Positions 25,804 through 34,048 of a stretch of DNA of 64,000 nucleotides are shown one piece after another. Location of the stretch: contig NZ_WXEW01000006.1 of the NCBI RefSeq assembly GCF_009901565.1, positions 124,001 to 188,000 of the forward strand, given 5' to 3'. Within the stretch, counting starts at the first letter, position 1. Each line of letters opens with the position of its first letter. The position numbers and the translations under genes were made by a program. The notes beneath the pieces were generated by a model. That model saw only the letters and a program-made list of their open reading frames with translations, searched no databases and was not told the DNA's origin. This DNA comes from Herbidospora solisilvae (lineage in GTDB: Bacteria; Actinomycetota; Actinomycetes; Streptosporangiales; Streptosporangiaceae).

Positions 25804-26205
25804 TTAAACGCCCGGTTCCAGGATCTTTACGTCCTCCTCCTCGATCACGCCGTCGACGATCCGGAACGACCGGAACTGGGCGAGCGCGGTGGAGTAGAGG
25901 ACGTAGTGGGCGCCCGGCTCCGACGCGTAGGAGACGTCGGTGCGCGAGGGGTAGGCCTCGGTGGCCGTGTGGGAGTGGTAGATCACGACGGGCTCTTCGT
26001 CGTTGTCGTCCATCTCACGCCAGACGCGGAACTGCTCCATCGAGTCGAACCGGTAGAACGTGGGAGAGCGCTCGGCGTTCTCCATCGGGACGAACCGCTC
26101 GGGCACGCCGGCCCGCCCGGCGATGACGCCGCAGGCCTCGTCGGGATGGTCCGCCGTCGCGTGGGCGATGATCCGGTCGACCAGTTCGCGCGAGATCGTC
26201 AGCAT
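25804..26205 (-). CDS. mec: JAMM-type peptidase Mec (releases cysteine from CysO)
   Basis: 133 residues. Complete JAMM zinc motif: E23 in PDEACGVIAG, then H77-x-H79 and S87-x2-D90 in IYHSHTATEAYPSRTD. In the CysO pathway this Mov34/MPN protease cuts newly formed cysteine off the CysO C-terminus. It lies 133 bases upstream of cysO, a larger gap than elsewhere in the cluster, leaving room for an internal promoter. DUF2017 and clpS precede it. Confidence 0.93.
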   Translation of the reverse strand: MLTISRELVDRIIAHATADHPDEACGVIAGRAGVPERFVPMENAERSPTFYRFDSMEQFRVWREMDDNDEEPVVIYHSHTATEAYPSRTDVSYASEPGAHYVLYSTALAQFRSFRIVDGVIEEEDVKILEPGV

Positions 26206-26215
26206 GGTCGCGAAC

Positions 26216-26743
26216 CTACCAAAGGGCCTGGACGAGGGTGTCCTGCAGGTAGGTCAGCCAGTCGTAGGTGACGAAGGCCGGGTAGCGGGGGTCGTCGTCG
26301 CCCATCCCGGCGATCTCCTCGTGGGTGTCCTCGGTGACCTCAAGACGTACACCCAGCACCAGCCGGAGGTCGTTGAGGGCGCGCAACCAGGCCTGGGCCT
26401 GTTCGGTGGTCAGCGTCACCTGGCCGCCGGCGGCGGTCTCGATCAGCGTGAGCGCGTCGGCCCGCTTGGCGTCGCGCAGATCGCCCTCGGTGTAGCGGCG
26501 GAACTCGGCGGAGGCGGCGTCGTCGTCGGCGTAGGCCGACGGGAAGAGCCGCGCGAGCACCGGATCGGTCGGCTCGGTGGCGGGCCCGATGCGCAGCGCC
26601 CGCTCCAGCGGGTCGTCGCCGGTCTCCCCCGGCTCGACCACGTCGAGCACCATCGAGGCCACCAGCGACCGGAGCACGCCGGCCTCGGCCGCGTCGAGAT
26701 GGACCGACACGCCCTCGCGCGTCGCCCTGAAACCGTGACCCAT
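26216..26743 (-). CDS. DUF2017 protein
   Basis: 175 residues, mostly helical, with the family features LERALRIGPATEPTDPVLARLFPSAYADDD (in parts) and the C-terminal FVTYDWLTYLQDTLV. DUF2017 is found in actinobacteria nearly always between clpS and mec, as here (Rv1332 in M. tuberculosis), which suggests a link to ClpS-dependent proteolysis or cysteine supply; no activity is known. The ATG shares its first base with the last base of the clpS stop (TGATG), so translation is coupled. Confidence 0.9.
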   Translation of the reverse strand: MGHGFRATREGVSVHLDAAEAGVLRSLVASMVLDVVEPGETGDDPLERALRIGPATEPTDPVLARLFPSAYADDDAASAEFRRYTEGDLRDAKRADALTLIETAAGGQVTLTTEQAQAWLRALNDLRLVLGVRLEVTEDTHEEIAGMGDDDPRYPAFVTYDWLTYLQDTLVQALW

Positions 26744-27030
26744 CAGCCGTCCTTCTGCAGGGTCGCCCAGAGGCCGTAGGAGTGGAGGGTCTGGACGTCG
26801 CGCTCCATCTCCTCCCGCGTGCCGCTCGACACGACGGCCCTGCCCTTGTGGTGGACGTCGAGCATGAGCTTCTCGGCCTTCTCCCGGGCGTAGCCGAAGA
26901 CGCTCTGGAAGACATAGGTCACATAGGACATGAGGTTGACCGGGTCATTCCAGACGATGGTCACCCACGGCAAATCTGGGCGAACGTCAGCTTTCGGACG
27001 CTCAACCTCGATCGGAGCGGTGCTACCCAC
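26743..27030 (-). CDS. clpS: ATP-dependent Clp protease adaptor ClpS
   Basis: 95 residues. The adaptor delivers N-degron substrates to ClpAP/ClpCP. Typical segments: [21 protein letters not shown], then [21 protein letters not shown]; the DPVN motif forms the N-degron pocket region. GTG start at 27030. It is divergent from pncB with 51 bases between, the first gene of the clpS, DUF2017, mec, cysO, cysM run. Confidence 0.95.
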   Translation of the reverse strand: MGSTAPIEVERPKADVRPDLPWVTIVWNDPVNLMSYVTYVFQSVFGYAREKAEKLMLDVHHKGRAVVSSGTREEMERDVQTLHSYGLWATLQKDG

Positions 27031-27081
27031 ATCCCCAATCCTGCCTCACCGCGGTCGTACTCTCGACTCGTGCAAACGTCC

Positions 27082-28347
27082 ATGAGCTCGGCCTTGCTAA
27101 CAGACATGTATGAGTTGACCATGTTGCGGGCGGCGCTGGCCGGCGGCACCGCCCATCGCCGGGCGGTGTTCGAGGTCTTCGCCCGCCGCCTCCCCGCGGG
27201 CCGCCGCTACGGCGTCGTCGCAGGCACCGGCCGGGTCCTCGCCGCCATCGAGGAGTTCCGCTTCGGCGACCCGGAGCTGGAGTTCCTGGAAGACGTCGTC
27301 GACCCGCCGACCCTGTCGTTCCTCGCCGACTTCCGTTTCTCCGGGGATGTGTACGGCTACCGCGAAGGTGAGACGTACTACCCGGGCTCCCCGATCATGG
27401 TCGTCGAGGGCACCTTCGCCGAGGCGGTGGTCCTGGAGACGGTGATCCTGTCGATCCTCAACCACGACTGCGCGATCGCCTCGGCCGCCTCCCGCATGAC
27501 CCGCGCGGCCCAGGGACGCCCGCTGATCGAGATGGGCTCCCGCCGCACCCACGAGAGGGCGGCCGTCGCCGCCGCCCGCGCCGCCTACCTGTGCGGCTTC
27601 GCGACCACCTCCAACCTCCAGGCCGGCCGCGAGTACGGCATCCCGACGGCCGGCACCAGCGCCCACGCCTTCACCCTGCTCCACGACTCGGAGGAGGCCG
27701 CCTTCCGCTCCCAGATCGACGCCCTCGGGCCGTCGACGACCCTGCTGGTCGACACCTATTCGGTGGAGGAGGCCGTGCGGACCGCCGTGAAGCTGGCCGG
27801 CGGCGACCTGGGCGCGGTCCGGATCGACTCGGGCGACCTGGGCGTGGTCGCCATCGAGGTCAGGCGCCAGCTCGACTCCCTCGGCGCCGACCGCACCCGG
27901 ATCGTGGTGACGGGCGACCTCGACGAACACGCCATCGCCGCCCTGGCCGTGGCCCCCGTCGACGGCTACGGCGTCGGGACGAAACTGGTGACCGGCTCGG
28001 GCGCCCCCACGGCGAACCTGGTCTACAAACTGGTCGACCGCGAGGACCTGACCGGGACCATGAAGCCGGTCGCCAAGACCTCGGTGGGCAAGCCGAGCCG
28101 GGGCGGCCGCAAGTGGGCCTACCGTTCCCTGGAGGACGGGGTCGCGGTCGAGGAGATCGTCTCCAACCGCCCCGACGACTCCCTCGGCCGCCCGCTGCTC
28201 GCCCACCTGGTCAGCGGCGGCGAGATCATCGGCCGCGAGCCCCTGGACGACGCCCGCGCCCGGCATCACGAGTCGATGCGTGAATTGCCGCAAATCGCCC
28301 ATAGTCTGTCGCCGGGCGACCCGGCTGTGCCTACTATTTTCTCCTGA
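27082..28347 (+). CDS. pncB: Nicotinate phosphoribosyltransferase
   Basis: 421 residues. Converts nicotinate and PRPP to nicotinate mononucleotide, driven by ATP, in NAD salvage. Family motifs: LLTDMYELTML at the N-terminus, MGSRRTHE, AGTSAHAF, VRIDSGDLG and YGVGTKLVTG. The ATG at 27082 is preceded in frame by a GTG at 27070; no ribosome site is clear for either, so a near-leaderless transcript is possible. A perfect 12-bp inverted repeat follows the stop and separates it from pncA, which supplies its substrate. Confidence 0.94.
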   Translation: MSSALLTDMYELTMLRAALAGGTAHRRAVFEVFARRLPAGRRYGVVAGTGRVLAAIEEFRFGDPELEFLEDVVDPPTLSFLADFRFSGDVYGYREGETYYPGSPIMVVEGTFAEAVVLETVILSILNHDCAIASAASRMTRAAQGRPLIEMGSRRTHERAAVAAARAAYLCGFATTSNLQAGREYGIPTAGTSAHAFTLLHDSEEAAFRSQIDALGPSTTLLVDTYSVEEAVRTAVKLAGGDLGAVRIDSGDLGVVAIEVRRQLDSLGADRTRIVVTGDLDEHAIAALAVAPVDGYGVGTKLVTGSGAPTANLVYKLVDREDLTGTMKPVAKTSVGKPSRGGRKWAYRSLEDGVAVEEIVSNRPDDSLGRPLLAHLVSGGEIIGREPLDDARARHHESMRELPQIAHSLSPGDPAVPTIFS

Positions 28348-28392
28348 TCGCGGGAGAGCGGCGCATGAGGACGACGCCGGTCTCCCGCGATC
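28346..28392 (+). terminator. Long hairpin between pncB and pncA
   Basis: GATCGCGGGAGA (28346-28357) is the exact inverse of TCTCCCGCGATC (28381-28392); CGGCG (28359-28363) and CGCCG (28375-28379) extend the stem inside. It starts at the pncB stop and ends 16 bases before the pncA ATG. It may terminate pncB transcripts or tune pncA expression. Confidence 0.7.
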
Positions 28393-28408
28393 TTCTAGAT
28401 TGGGACGT

Positions 28409-28993
28409 ATGACCACCGCGCTTGTGATCGTCGACGTGCAGAACGACTTCTGCGAGGGCGGCAGCCTGGCCGTGACCGGCGGCGCGGGCGTGGCCGCGGC
28501 CATCAGCGTCCACGTGGCGCGGGGCGACTACGACCACGTGGTGGCCACCCGCGACTACCACGTCGACCCGGGCGCCCACTTCGCCCTCGACCCCGACTTC
28601 ATGACGACCTGGCCCGCCCACTGCGTTGTGGGGACCACCGGGGCGGAGTTCCACCAGAACCTCGACACCGAGCCCATCGAGGAGATCTTCAGCAAGGGCA
28701 CGCACGCGGCCGCCTACAGCGGGTTCGAGGGGCACTCCTCCGACGGGGTCGCGCTGGCCTCGTGGTTGCGGACCCGCGGGGTGTCCCGGGTCGACGTGGT
28801 GGGGATCGCGACCGACCACTGCGTGCGGGCCACGGCGATCGACGCGCGGGCACAGGGGTTCGACGTGCGGGTGCTGCTCGACCTGACGGCGGGCGTGATG
28901 CCGGTCACGACGGAGGCGGCGATGACCGAGATGGCGGCGGCCGGGGTGGAACTGACGGGCCACCCGATCGTGGCGGACGACCCCGAGGACTGA
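28409..28993 (+). CDS. pncA: Nicotinamidase / pyrazinamidase
   Basis: 194 residues. Hydrolyses nicotinamide to nicotinate, feeding PncB. Catalytic triad D9 (VIVDVQNDF), K96 (IFSKGTH) and C138 (IATDHCVRA); metal site D49, H51, H57 and H71. The last two triad residues and the metal ligands have the same numbers as in the M. tuberculosis enzyme, so the length between motifs is fully conserved. A second, diverged copy of its last 17 codons lies just downstream. It lies 61 bases after pncB on the same strand. Confidence 0.95.
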   Translation: MTTALVIVDVQNDFCEGGSLAVTGGAGVAAAISVHVARGDYDHVVATRDYHVDPGAHFALDPDFMTTWPAHCVVGTTGAEFHQNLDTEPIEEIFSKGTHAAAYSGFEGHSSDGVALASWLRTRGVSRVDVVGIATDHCVRATAIDARAQGFDVRVLLDLTAGVMPVTTEAAMTEMAAAGVELTGHPIVADDPED

Positions 28994-29115
28994 CACCCGG
29001 GGTCGAGCTCACGGGCCGTCCGATCGTGGCGGACAACCCCAAGAACTGACACCCCGGCGTCGGGCGGCCGAGGTGGCACCGACGGGCCGCCCAATCATGG
29101 CGATCCGATTCCGAA
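28943..29115 (+). repeat. Tandem remnant copies of the pncA 3' end
   Basis: The last 51 bases of pncA (28943-28993, encoding GVELTGHPIVADDPED and stop) are followed at 28999-29049 by a diverged copy encoding GVELTGRPIVADNPKN and stop in another frame, and from about 29070 by a third, weaker copy (PTGRPIMA). Copy 2 still ends in TGA at the right place. Several differences are silent third-base changes, as in a paralogue's tail. These copies are not translated as part of pncA. Confidence 0.75.
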
Positions 29116-29137
29116 GACCGAGACCCCGAGGTCGGCG

Positions 29138-29159
29138 TCGGGCGGCCAAGGCCGCCCGA
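29138..29159 (+). terminator. Terminator-like hairpin downstream of pncA
   Basis: TCGGGCGGCC (29138-29147) and GGCCGCCCGA (29150-29159) form a perfect 10-bp palindromic stem with a two-base centre. No T-run follows, as is common in GC-rich actinobacteria. Confidence 0.5.
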
Positions 29160-29290
29160 AATTTCGGCATATCGAACCACGATCTGCGCAACGGACGGGA
29201 CGACGGACCGGGTTCTCGGCTTCGGGTTGCCATTGCGCAACGTAGGGATACGCTTACCTGGCGTAATATCGTCTAGGTCGGCGGCTGGTC

Positions 29291-29821
29291 ATGTTTGCTC
29301 TTGCTCTTGGTGTGTCGTGGTTGGTGCTGACGCCTGTCTGCGTCTGGTTGCTCTTCGGGATCGGTCAGCCGCTCCGCAACCGCCTCGGCGCCGTCGCGGG
29401 GATCGTCGCCCTCGAAGGCGCGACGATCGTCATGGCGTCCACCGGGCACCACCCCGAACCGCCGCCCGTGGCGGCGATCATGTCTCCGCGCCCGGTGCCG
29501 TCGCCAACCGAGTCGGCCTGTCCGGTCCGGCTTCCCCATCCGGATGAGGTACGCCTCTCCCGCACCCACGTCACCATCCTGTGGCCCGCCGTCATCGGCG
29601 AGTGCGAGACGGCGGCGGTCGTGCTGGGCGAGAAGGGCAACCGCCTGCGGGTGTGGGTGCACGAAGGCGCCCTGGTCGGAAACCACCGGGCGTCGGTGGT
29701 CCCGGTCAACATCGACGGCCGCACGGCGTTCGTCGACGTCGCCCGCAAACTGGCCCGGCACCGCTGGGTCGCGGTCGACGGCCGCAGCGGCGAACGCATC
29801 CCGACGATCACCCACGGCTGA
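29291..29821 (+). CDS. Membrane protein of unknown function
   Basis: 176 residues. Two membrane helices in the first 52 residues (MFALALGVSWLVLTPVCVWL; AGIVALEGATIVMAS), a proline-rich linker (PEPPPVAAIMSPRPVPSP), then a small soluble domain of beta strands (VTILWPAVIGECETAAVVLG; RLRVWVHEGALVG) that looks like an SH3-type or OB-like barrel. No known family recognised. ATG at 29291. The upstream region contains TAATAT near 29264, a possible -10 box. It precedes the PP2C-like gene by 68 bases. Confidence 0.6.
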   Translation: MFALALGVSWLVLTPVCVWLLFGIGQPLRNRLGAVAGIVALEGATIVMASTGHHPEPPPVAAIMSPRPVPSPTESACPVRLPHPDEVRLSRTHVTILWPAVIGECETAAVVLGEKGNRLRVWVHEGALVGNHRASVVPVNIDGRTAFVDVARKLARHRWVAVDGRSGERIPTITHG

Positions 29822-29889
29822 CCTGACCGCGGCCCGGCCACGGACAAGAAAATGCCGGGATCGTTGCACAAACCGACGTCCTCAGCTTC

Positions 29890-30726
29890 ATGATCGGTAC
29901 TGGCAACCAGGCGGGAAAGGGCGACCGTGGTGTGAAGGTGACGATGGTGAGCGTCGCGGCCAGACCCGGCCGTGTGAACGAGGACTTCACCGGAGCCACC
30001 CCCACGGCGGCCGTCCTGGTGGACGGCGCCGGCATCCCCGGCGCCGAGTCGACCTGCCGACACGGAGTGGCCTGGTATGCCCACACGTTGGGCGGCAGCC
30101 TCCTCTCCCTGTTGTCACTCACTCCGGGTTCGAGCCTTCCCGCGCTCCTCGCCGAGGCCATCACGCAGGTGACGGACGTGCACCGGCACACCTGCGACGT
30201 GACGAACCCCATCAGCCCGTCGGCGGCCGTGGCCGTGCTGCGGGTGTCGGACGGCGATCTCGACCACCTGGTTCTGGGTGACGCGGTCGTCGCCCTCGAC
30301 CGACCCGCCGGCCCACCGATCGTCACCACGGACCCTCGCGAGCTGAGCGTCAGCCGCACCTATGAACCCACGCTGGCGGCCGCCACCCCGGGGAGCGACG
30401 AGTACAACCGCATCCTGGCCGACCTGCGCGCCCGCCGAAACCAGCCGGGCGGCTTCTGGGTGGCCAAGGACGACCCGCGAGCGGCGGACGAGGCGGTCAC
30501 CGGGCGCCACTCCGTCTCGGAGTTGTCCGCCGCCGTCCTGCTCAGCAACGGCGCCGGCCGGATCGTGGACCCCTTCGGTCTCACCGGCTGGCCACAGGCC
30601 CTCGCCGTGCTGGCGTCGAACGGACCCGCCGCACTCGTCGACCAGGTCCGGCGGGCGGAAGCAGAACACGCGACGAGGCCGGACGACGCCACCATCGCCT
30701 ACTGCACCGACCTCGGCGGCCCCTGA
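29890..30726 (+). CDS. PP2C-like protein phosphatase domain protein
   Basis: 278 residues. Resembles the PP2C/PPM fold: ARPGRVNEDFTGA (metal Asp of motif 1), VLVDGAGIPG (the DGxG motif 2), and a late VLLSNGAGRIVDPF in place of the usual SDG loop. Because the third metal motif is altered, activity is uncertain; many actinomycete relatives are uncharacterised. ATG at 29890, but the GTG at 29932 (KVTMVSVAARPG) has GGGAAAGG upstream and is a good alternative start. It stands alone before a convergent GNAT gene. Confidence 0.65.
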   Translation: MIGTGNQAGKGDRGVKVTMVSVAARPGRVNEDFTGATPTAAVLVDGAGIPGAESTCRHGVAWYAHTLGGSLLSLLSLTPGSSLPALLAEAITQVTDVHRHTCDVTNPISPSAAVAVLRVSDGDLDHLVLGDAVVALDRPAGPPIVTTDPRELSVSRTYEPTLAAATPGSDEYNRILADLRARRNQPGGFWVAKDDPRAADEAVTGRHSVSELSAAVLLSNGAGRIVDPFGLTGWPQALAVLASNGPAALVDQVRRAEAEHATRPDDATIAYCTDLGGP

Positions 30727-30833
30727 GCGCACGTGCACACCGATGCCGCGGTCGGCGGTGGGGTCGCGCGCGGGAGGTGGTCCAACCGCAACCGTCGCCC
30801 ACTCGGCAGCCCAATGCGCGAACGCCCCACTCC

Positions 30834-31334
30834 CTACGGCACCCCGCGCACGTACTCGACCTGGTCGATCAGCCCGCCCTCGCCGAAGTCGTGGCGCCGG
30901 CTCTCTCCCGACTCGACGAACCCCGTCTTCCGGTAGAACCGCCGCGACTGCGGCGTGTCCCGGAACGTCCACAGATGGACCGACCCGAACCCGTCGCGCT
31001 CCATCCGCGACAACGTCGCCGCCATCAGCGCCGCCGCGATTCCCGACCCCCACCCGTCGGGATGACCGTAGAAGCCGTAGATCTCCGCGGCGGAAGCCCA
31101 GTGAGCGGAGGGGCCGAAGTAGGAGAACGCCAGCGGGCGCTCCTCAAGGCGGGCCAGGAGAACCGTCTCGGCCCCCTCGGCCAGCACCGCGTGCCACTTC
31201 CCCCGCCGGTGGGCCACCGCCTTCTCGTAGAAAGACGGCTCGAAGAACGGCTCGTAGACGATCCAGCCCGCGGCGTGGATCTCCCCTAACGCGTCGCCGT
31301 CGTCGGCCCGCGCCACCCCGATCTCGATCGTCAT
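30834..31334 (-). CDS. GNAT-family N-acetyltransferase
   Basis: 166 residues. GNAT fold with the acetyl-CoA loop region EIYGFYGHPDGWGSGIAAALMA (motif A, quoted in parts; GWGSGIAAAL replaces the usual QGxGxG/A) and SVHLWTFRDTPQSRRFYRKTGF (motif B end RRFYRKTGF). Substrate unknown. Codon 16 is TTA (31289-31287), rare here. The ATG overlaps the helicase stop by four bases (ATGA), so it is translated from the helicase mRNA. Confidence 0.85.
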   Translation of the reverse strand: MTIEIGVARADDGDALGEIHAAGWIVYEPFFEPSFYEKAVAHRRGKWHAVLAEGAETVLLARLEERPLAFSYFGPSAHWASAAEIYGFYGHPDGWGSGIAAALMAATLSRMERDGFGSVHLWTFRDTPQSRRFYRKTGFVESGESRRHDFGEGGLIDQVEYVRGVP

Positions 31335-33079
31335 TTACGCCCGGCCGCCCACTTGCGGATCATCGCGATGCGCTCGCGGATCTGGTCGGCGGTCGCCTGC
31401 GCGATGGCCGGCCCGCCGCACGACCGCCGCAGCTCGGCGTGGATGACGCCGTGGGGCTGCCCGGTGCGGTGGTTCCACGCCCCGACCAGCCCGTTGAGCT
31501 CCTTGCGCAGTTCGGCGATCTGCTCGTGGGGGGCCAGCTCGGGCGGCGCGGCCTTGGGCTTCTTCCTGGCGGCCGCCTGCTGGTCGGCCTGCCGCTTGCG
31601 CAGCAGCGAGGCCACCTGTTCGGGCTCCAGGAGGCCGGGGAGCCCGAGGAAGTCTTCTTCTTCGGGGGAACCGGCGGCGGCGGCCGTGCCGAACTCTCCG
31701 CCGTCGTAGAGGACCCGGTCGAAGGTCGCCGACGCTTCCAGCGTCTGGAAGGGCAGTTCGTCGCCGAGCGTGTCGGGTTGTTTCTGCTCGCGCTGGGCCT
31801 GCTCCAGGAGCAGGTCGTCGAGGCCGTCTTCGTCGCGTTTGCGGCCCAGGACGTGGTCGCGCTCGGCCTCCATCTCGGCCGCGAAGCTGAGCAGCAGCGG
31901 CACCGACGGGACGAACACCGACGCCGTCTCGCCGCGTTTGCGCATGCGCACGAAACGCCCGATGGCCTGCGCGAAGAACAGCGGCGTGGAGATGCTGGTG
32001 GCGTAGATGCCGACGGCCAGGCGCGGGATGTCGACGCCTTCTGACACCATGCGGACCGCCACCAGCCAGCGCTGCTGCGACGCGCTGAACTCCTTGATCT
32101 TGGCGGACGCCCCGGGGTCGTCGGACAACACGACCGTCGCGCCCTCGCCCGTCACCGCGCGCAGGTGTTTGGCGTAGGCGCGGGCCGCCTCGTGGTCGGT
32201 GGCGATGATGAGGCCGCCCGCATCGGGCATGCCGCGCCGGACCTCGGTGAGGCGGCGGTCGGCGGCCTGGATGACCTGGCGGATCCAGTCGCCCTTCGGG
32301 TCGAGGGCGGCCCGCCAGGCCTGGCCGAGCTGGTCTTTGGTCAGCGGGGTGCCGAGGGTGGCGGTGATCTCGTCGCCGGCGCGGGTGCGCCACTTCATCT
32401 CGCCGCTGTAGGCGAGGAAGATGACCGGCCGCACGACGCCGTCGGCCAGCGCGGGCCCGTAGCCGTAGCTGTAGTCGGAGACGCTGCGCAGCGCGCCCTC
32501 GGCGTCTTCGGTGTAGCCGACGAACGGGATGGGGTTGTCGTCGGAGCGGAACGGGGTGCCGGTCAGCTGCAGGCGGCGGGTGGCCGGTTCGAACGCCTCG
32601 CGCACGCCGTCGCCCCACGACTTGGCGTCGCCCGCGTGGTGGATCTCGTCGAAGATGACGAGCGTCTTGCGCGCCTCGGTGCGGGCGCGGTGGAGCGCGG
32701 GATGCATCGCGACCTGGGCGTAGGTCACCGCGACGCCCGTGTAGTCGCGCGAGGTGACGCCCTGGCTGTTCTTGAACTCGGGGTCGATGCCGATGCCGAC
32801 CCGGCCCGCGGCGTCGGCCCACTGGCGCTTGAGGTGTTCGGTCGGCGTGACGATCGTCACGGCCTTGATGACGCCCCGGCTCAGCAGTTCGCTCGCGATG
32901 CGCAGCGCGTAGGTGGTCTTACCGGCGCCCGGGGTCGCGACCGTCAGGAAGTCGCGCGGTTCGCGGGTGAAGTAGAGGTCGAACGCCTCCTGCTGCCACG
33001 CGCGCAGCTTCGGGGCGGTGCCCCACGCGGCGCGGTCGGGATATGACGGCGACAGGTGGGACGCGGCCGACGTGCTCAC
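31331..33079 (-). CDS. SF2 DEAD/DEAH-box helicase
   Basis: 582 residues. Walker A TPGAGKTTYALRI (residues 49-61), DEIH box in VIFDEIHHAGD (residues 142-151), motif III LTGTPFRSDD and motif VI QAIGRFVRMRKRGE, all in the order of type III restriction/Ski2-like superfamily 2 helicases. The C-terminal 170 residues are charged and helical (EEEDFLGLPGLLEPEQVASLL; QADQQAAARKKPKAAPPE) and likely bind a partner. Probable DNA or RNA translocase with a repair role; not part of a visible restriction system. GTG start at 33079. Confidence 0.88.
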   Translation of the reverse strand: MSTSAASHLSPSYPDRAAWGTAPKLRAWQQEAFDLYFTREPRDFLTVATPGAGKTTYALRIASELLSRGVIKAVTIVTPTEHLKRQWADAAGRVGIGIDPEFKNSQGVTSRDYTGVAVTYAQVAMHPALHRARTEARKTLVIFDEIHHAGDAKSWGDGVREAFEPATRRLQLTGTPFRSDDNPIPFVGYTEDAEGALRSVSDYSYGYGPALADGVVRPVIFLAYSGEMKWRTRAGDEITATLGTPLTKDQLGQAWRAALDPKGDWIRQVIQAADRRLTEVRRGMPDAGGLIIATDHEAARAYAKHLRAVTGEGATVVLSDDPGASAKIKEFSASQQRWLVAVRMVSEGVDIPRLAVGIYATSISTPLFFAQAIGRFVRMRKRGETASVFVPSVPLLLSFAAEMEAERDHVLGRKRDEDGLDDLLLEQAQREQKQPDTLGDELPFQTLEASATFDRVLYDGGEFGTAAAAGSPEEEDFLGLPGLLEPEQVASLLRKRQADQQAAARKKPKAAPPELAPHEQIAELRKELNGLVGAWNHRTGQPHGVIHAELRRSCGGPAIAQATADQIRERIAMIRKWAAGRK

Positions 33080-33208
33080 GCGCGCCTCCCGCCGGTCACT
33101 CGGACATTGCCGTATCTATCGGTTCCCCTCACGTGGCCACAGACTAGCCGGACCCACCGACAAGACGTGCCGAGGCCGCGAGATCCTCGCCATCGTCGCT
33201 GGTAAGTG

Positions 33209-33877
33209 TTATCGCGCGCCCGTCATGATCGTGTCTATCTCGCGCCGCGCGGCGGGGTCGTCGGGGTGTGCGAGGCCCAGCATCACGACGCTGCGGGCCT
33301 CTTCCGCGGTGAGCACGGTCACCCGCAGGAAGGCCGGCTGGTTCACCACGTCGCGGTACCCGGCCCGCACCGCGCGGGTGTGGCCGGTGCGTCCGCCGAT
33401 CTCGACCTTCTTGTCCTCCACGACGTCGATCGTGTCGCCGTGCAGCAGCAGCCGCGAGTAGGTCTCGGCCAGTTTCAGCAGCGCGGGGCGCGGATCGGCC
33501 GCGTCGAGCTTCTCTCCCGGACGGGCCATCACCGTGGCGCGGTCGTCGTTGACGGCGACCGAGGTGAACCCGGTGACGGGCGCGAGCGCGCCCTCGTGCC
33601 AGCCCGCCGGGATCGGGTAGGTGAGCCCGGCCAGCCGGTCGGTGACCAGCACCGTTTCGGCCACCGTCTCGACCGGGGCCTCGGGACGGTTCAGCACGAA
33701 GAACACCACGCCCCCGATGACCGCCCCCGCGCCGAGGGACACCAGCGCGATCAGCAGGAGCCGGCGCAGCCTGCGGGGGATGCGGCGCGGCGGTGGAGCG
33801 GGCGTGCCGTACCAGCGGGCCGAAGGGGGCAGATCGTCGGCGTGGTCGGTGGGCGGCCAGACCCTCCGCTCGTCCAT
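33209..33877 (-). CDS. Single-pass membrane protein with extracellular domain
   Basis: 222 residues. Pro/Arg-rich cytoplasmic tail (PAPPPRRIPRRLRRLL), one membrane helix (about 40-62, LLIALVSLGAGAVIGGVVFF), then an outside domain. LAGLTYPIPAGWHEGAL resembles the start of the secreted domain of the mycobacterial Apa-type and related proteins, a loose similarity only. No catalytic motif. ATG at 33877. The gap to the M43 protease upstream holds hairpin element copy 2. Confidence 0.65.
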   Translation of the reverse strand: MDERRVWPPTDHADDLPPSARWYGTPAPPPRRIPRRLRRLLLIALVSLGAGAVIGGVVFFVLNRPEAPVETVAETVLVTDRLAGLTYPIPAGWHEGALAPVTGFTSVAVNDDRATVMARPGEKLDAADPRPALLKLAETYSRLLLHGDTIDVVEDKKVEIGGRTGHTRAVRAGYRDVVNQPAFLRVTVLTAEEARSVVMLGLAHPDDPAARREIDTIMTGAR

Positions 33878-33952
33878 GCCGCCAAGTCAGTCACGCCGGA
33901 GCCCCAGCCGTCAACAAAGATCACGTTTTCGCTATCAGGACAAGAGCCTCGT

Positions 33953-34042
33953 TCCGTTACGGCTCCGCCCACCCCGGCCCCGCCCGCCGCCCCGGATGAA
34001 GGCCGCATCCGGCGCTCACCGGCCCCGCGGGCCGGCCGCCGA
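33953..34042 (+). repeat. Dispersed GC-rich hairpin element, copy 2
   Basis: TCCGTTACGGCTCCGCCCACCCC at its left end (head GTTACGGCTCCGCC) matches copies 1, 3 and 4, followed by a GC-rich tail with ATCCGG/CCGGAT-type and GGCCCCGC/GCGGGCC inverted repeats. It lies between two genes of the minus strand, just downstream of the M43 protease stop. Confidence 0.6.
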
Positions 34043-34048
34043 AACGGC

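Noticed and set aside
30733-32044. Long plus-strand frames over the GNAT and helicase genes
   Set aside because: They are Arg/Pro-rich shadows of the minus-strand genes with no start signal or recognisable domain.
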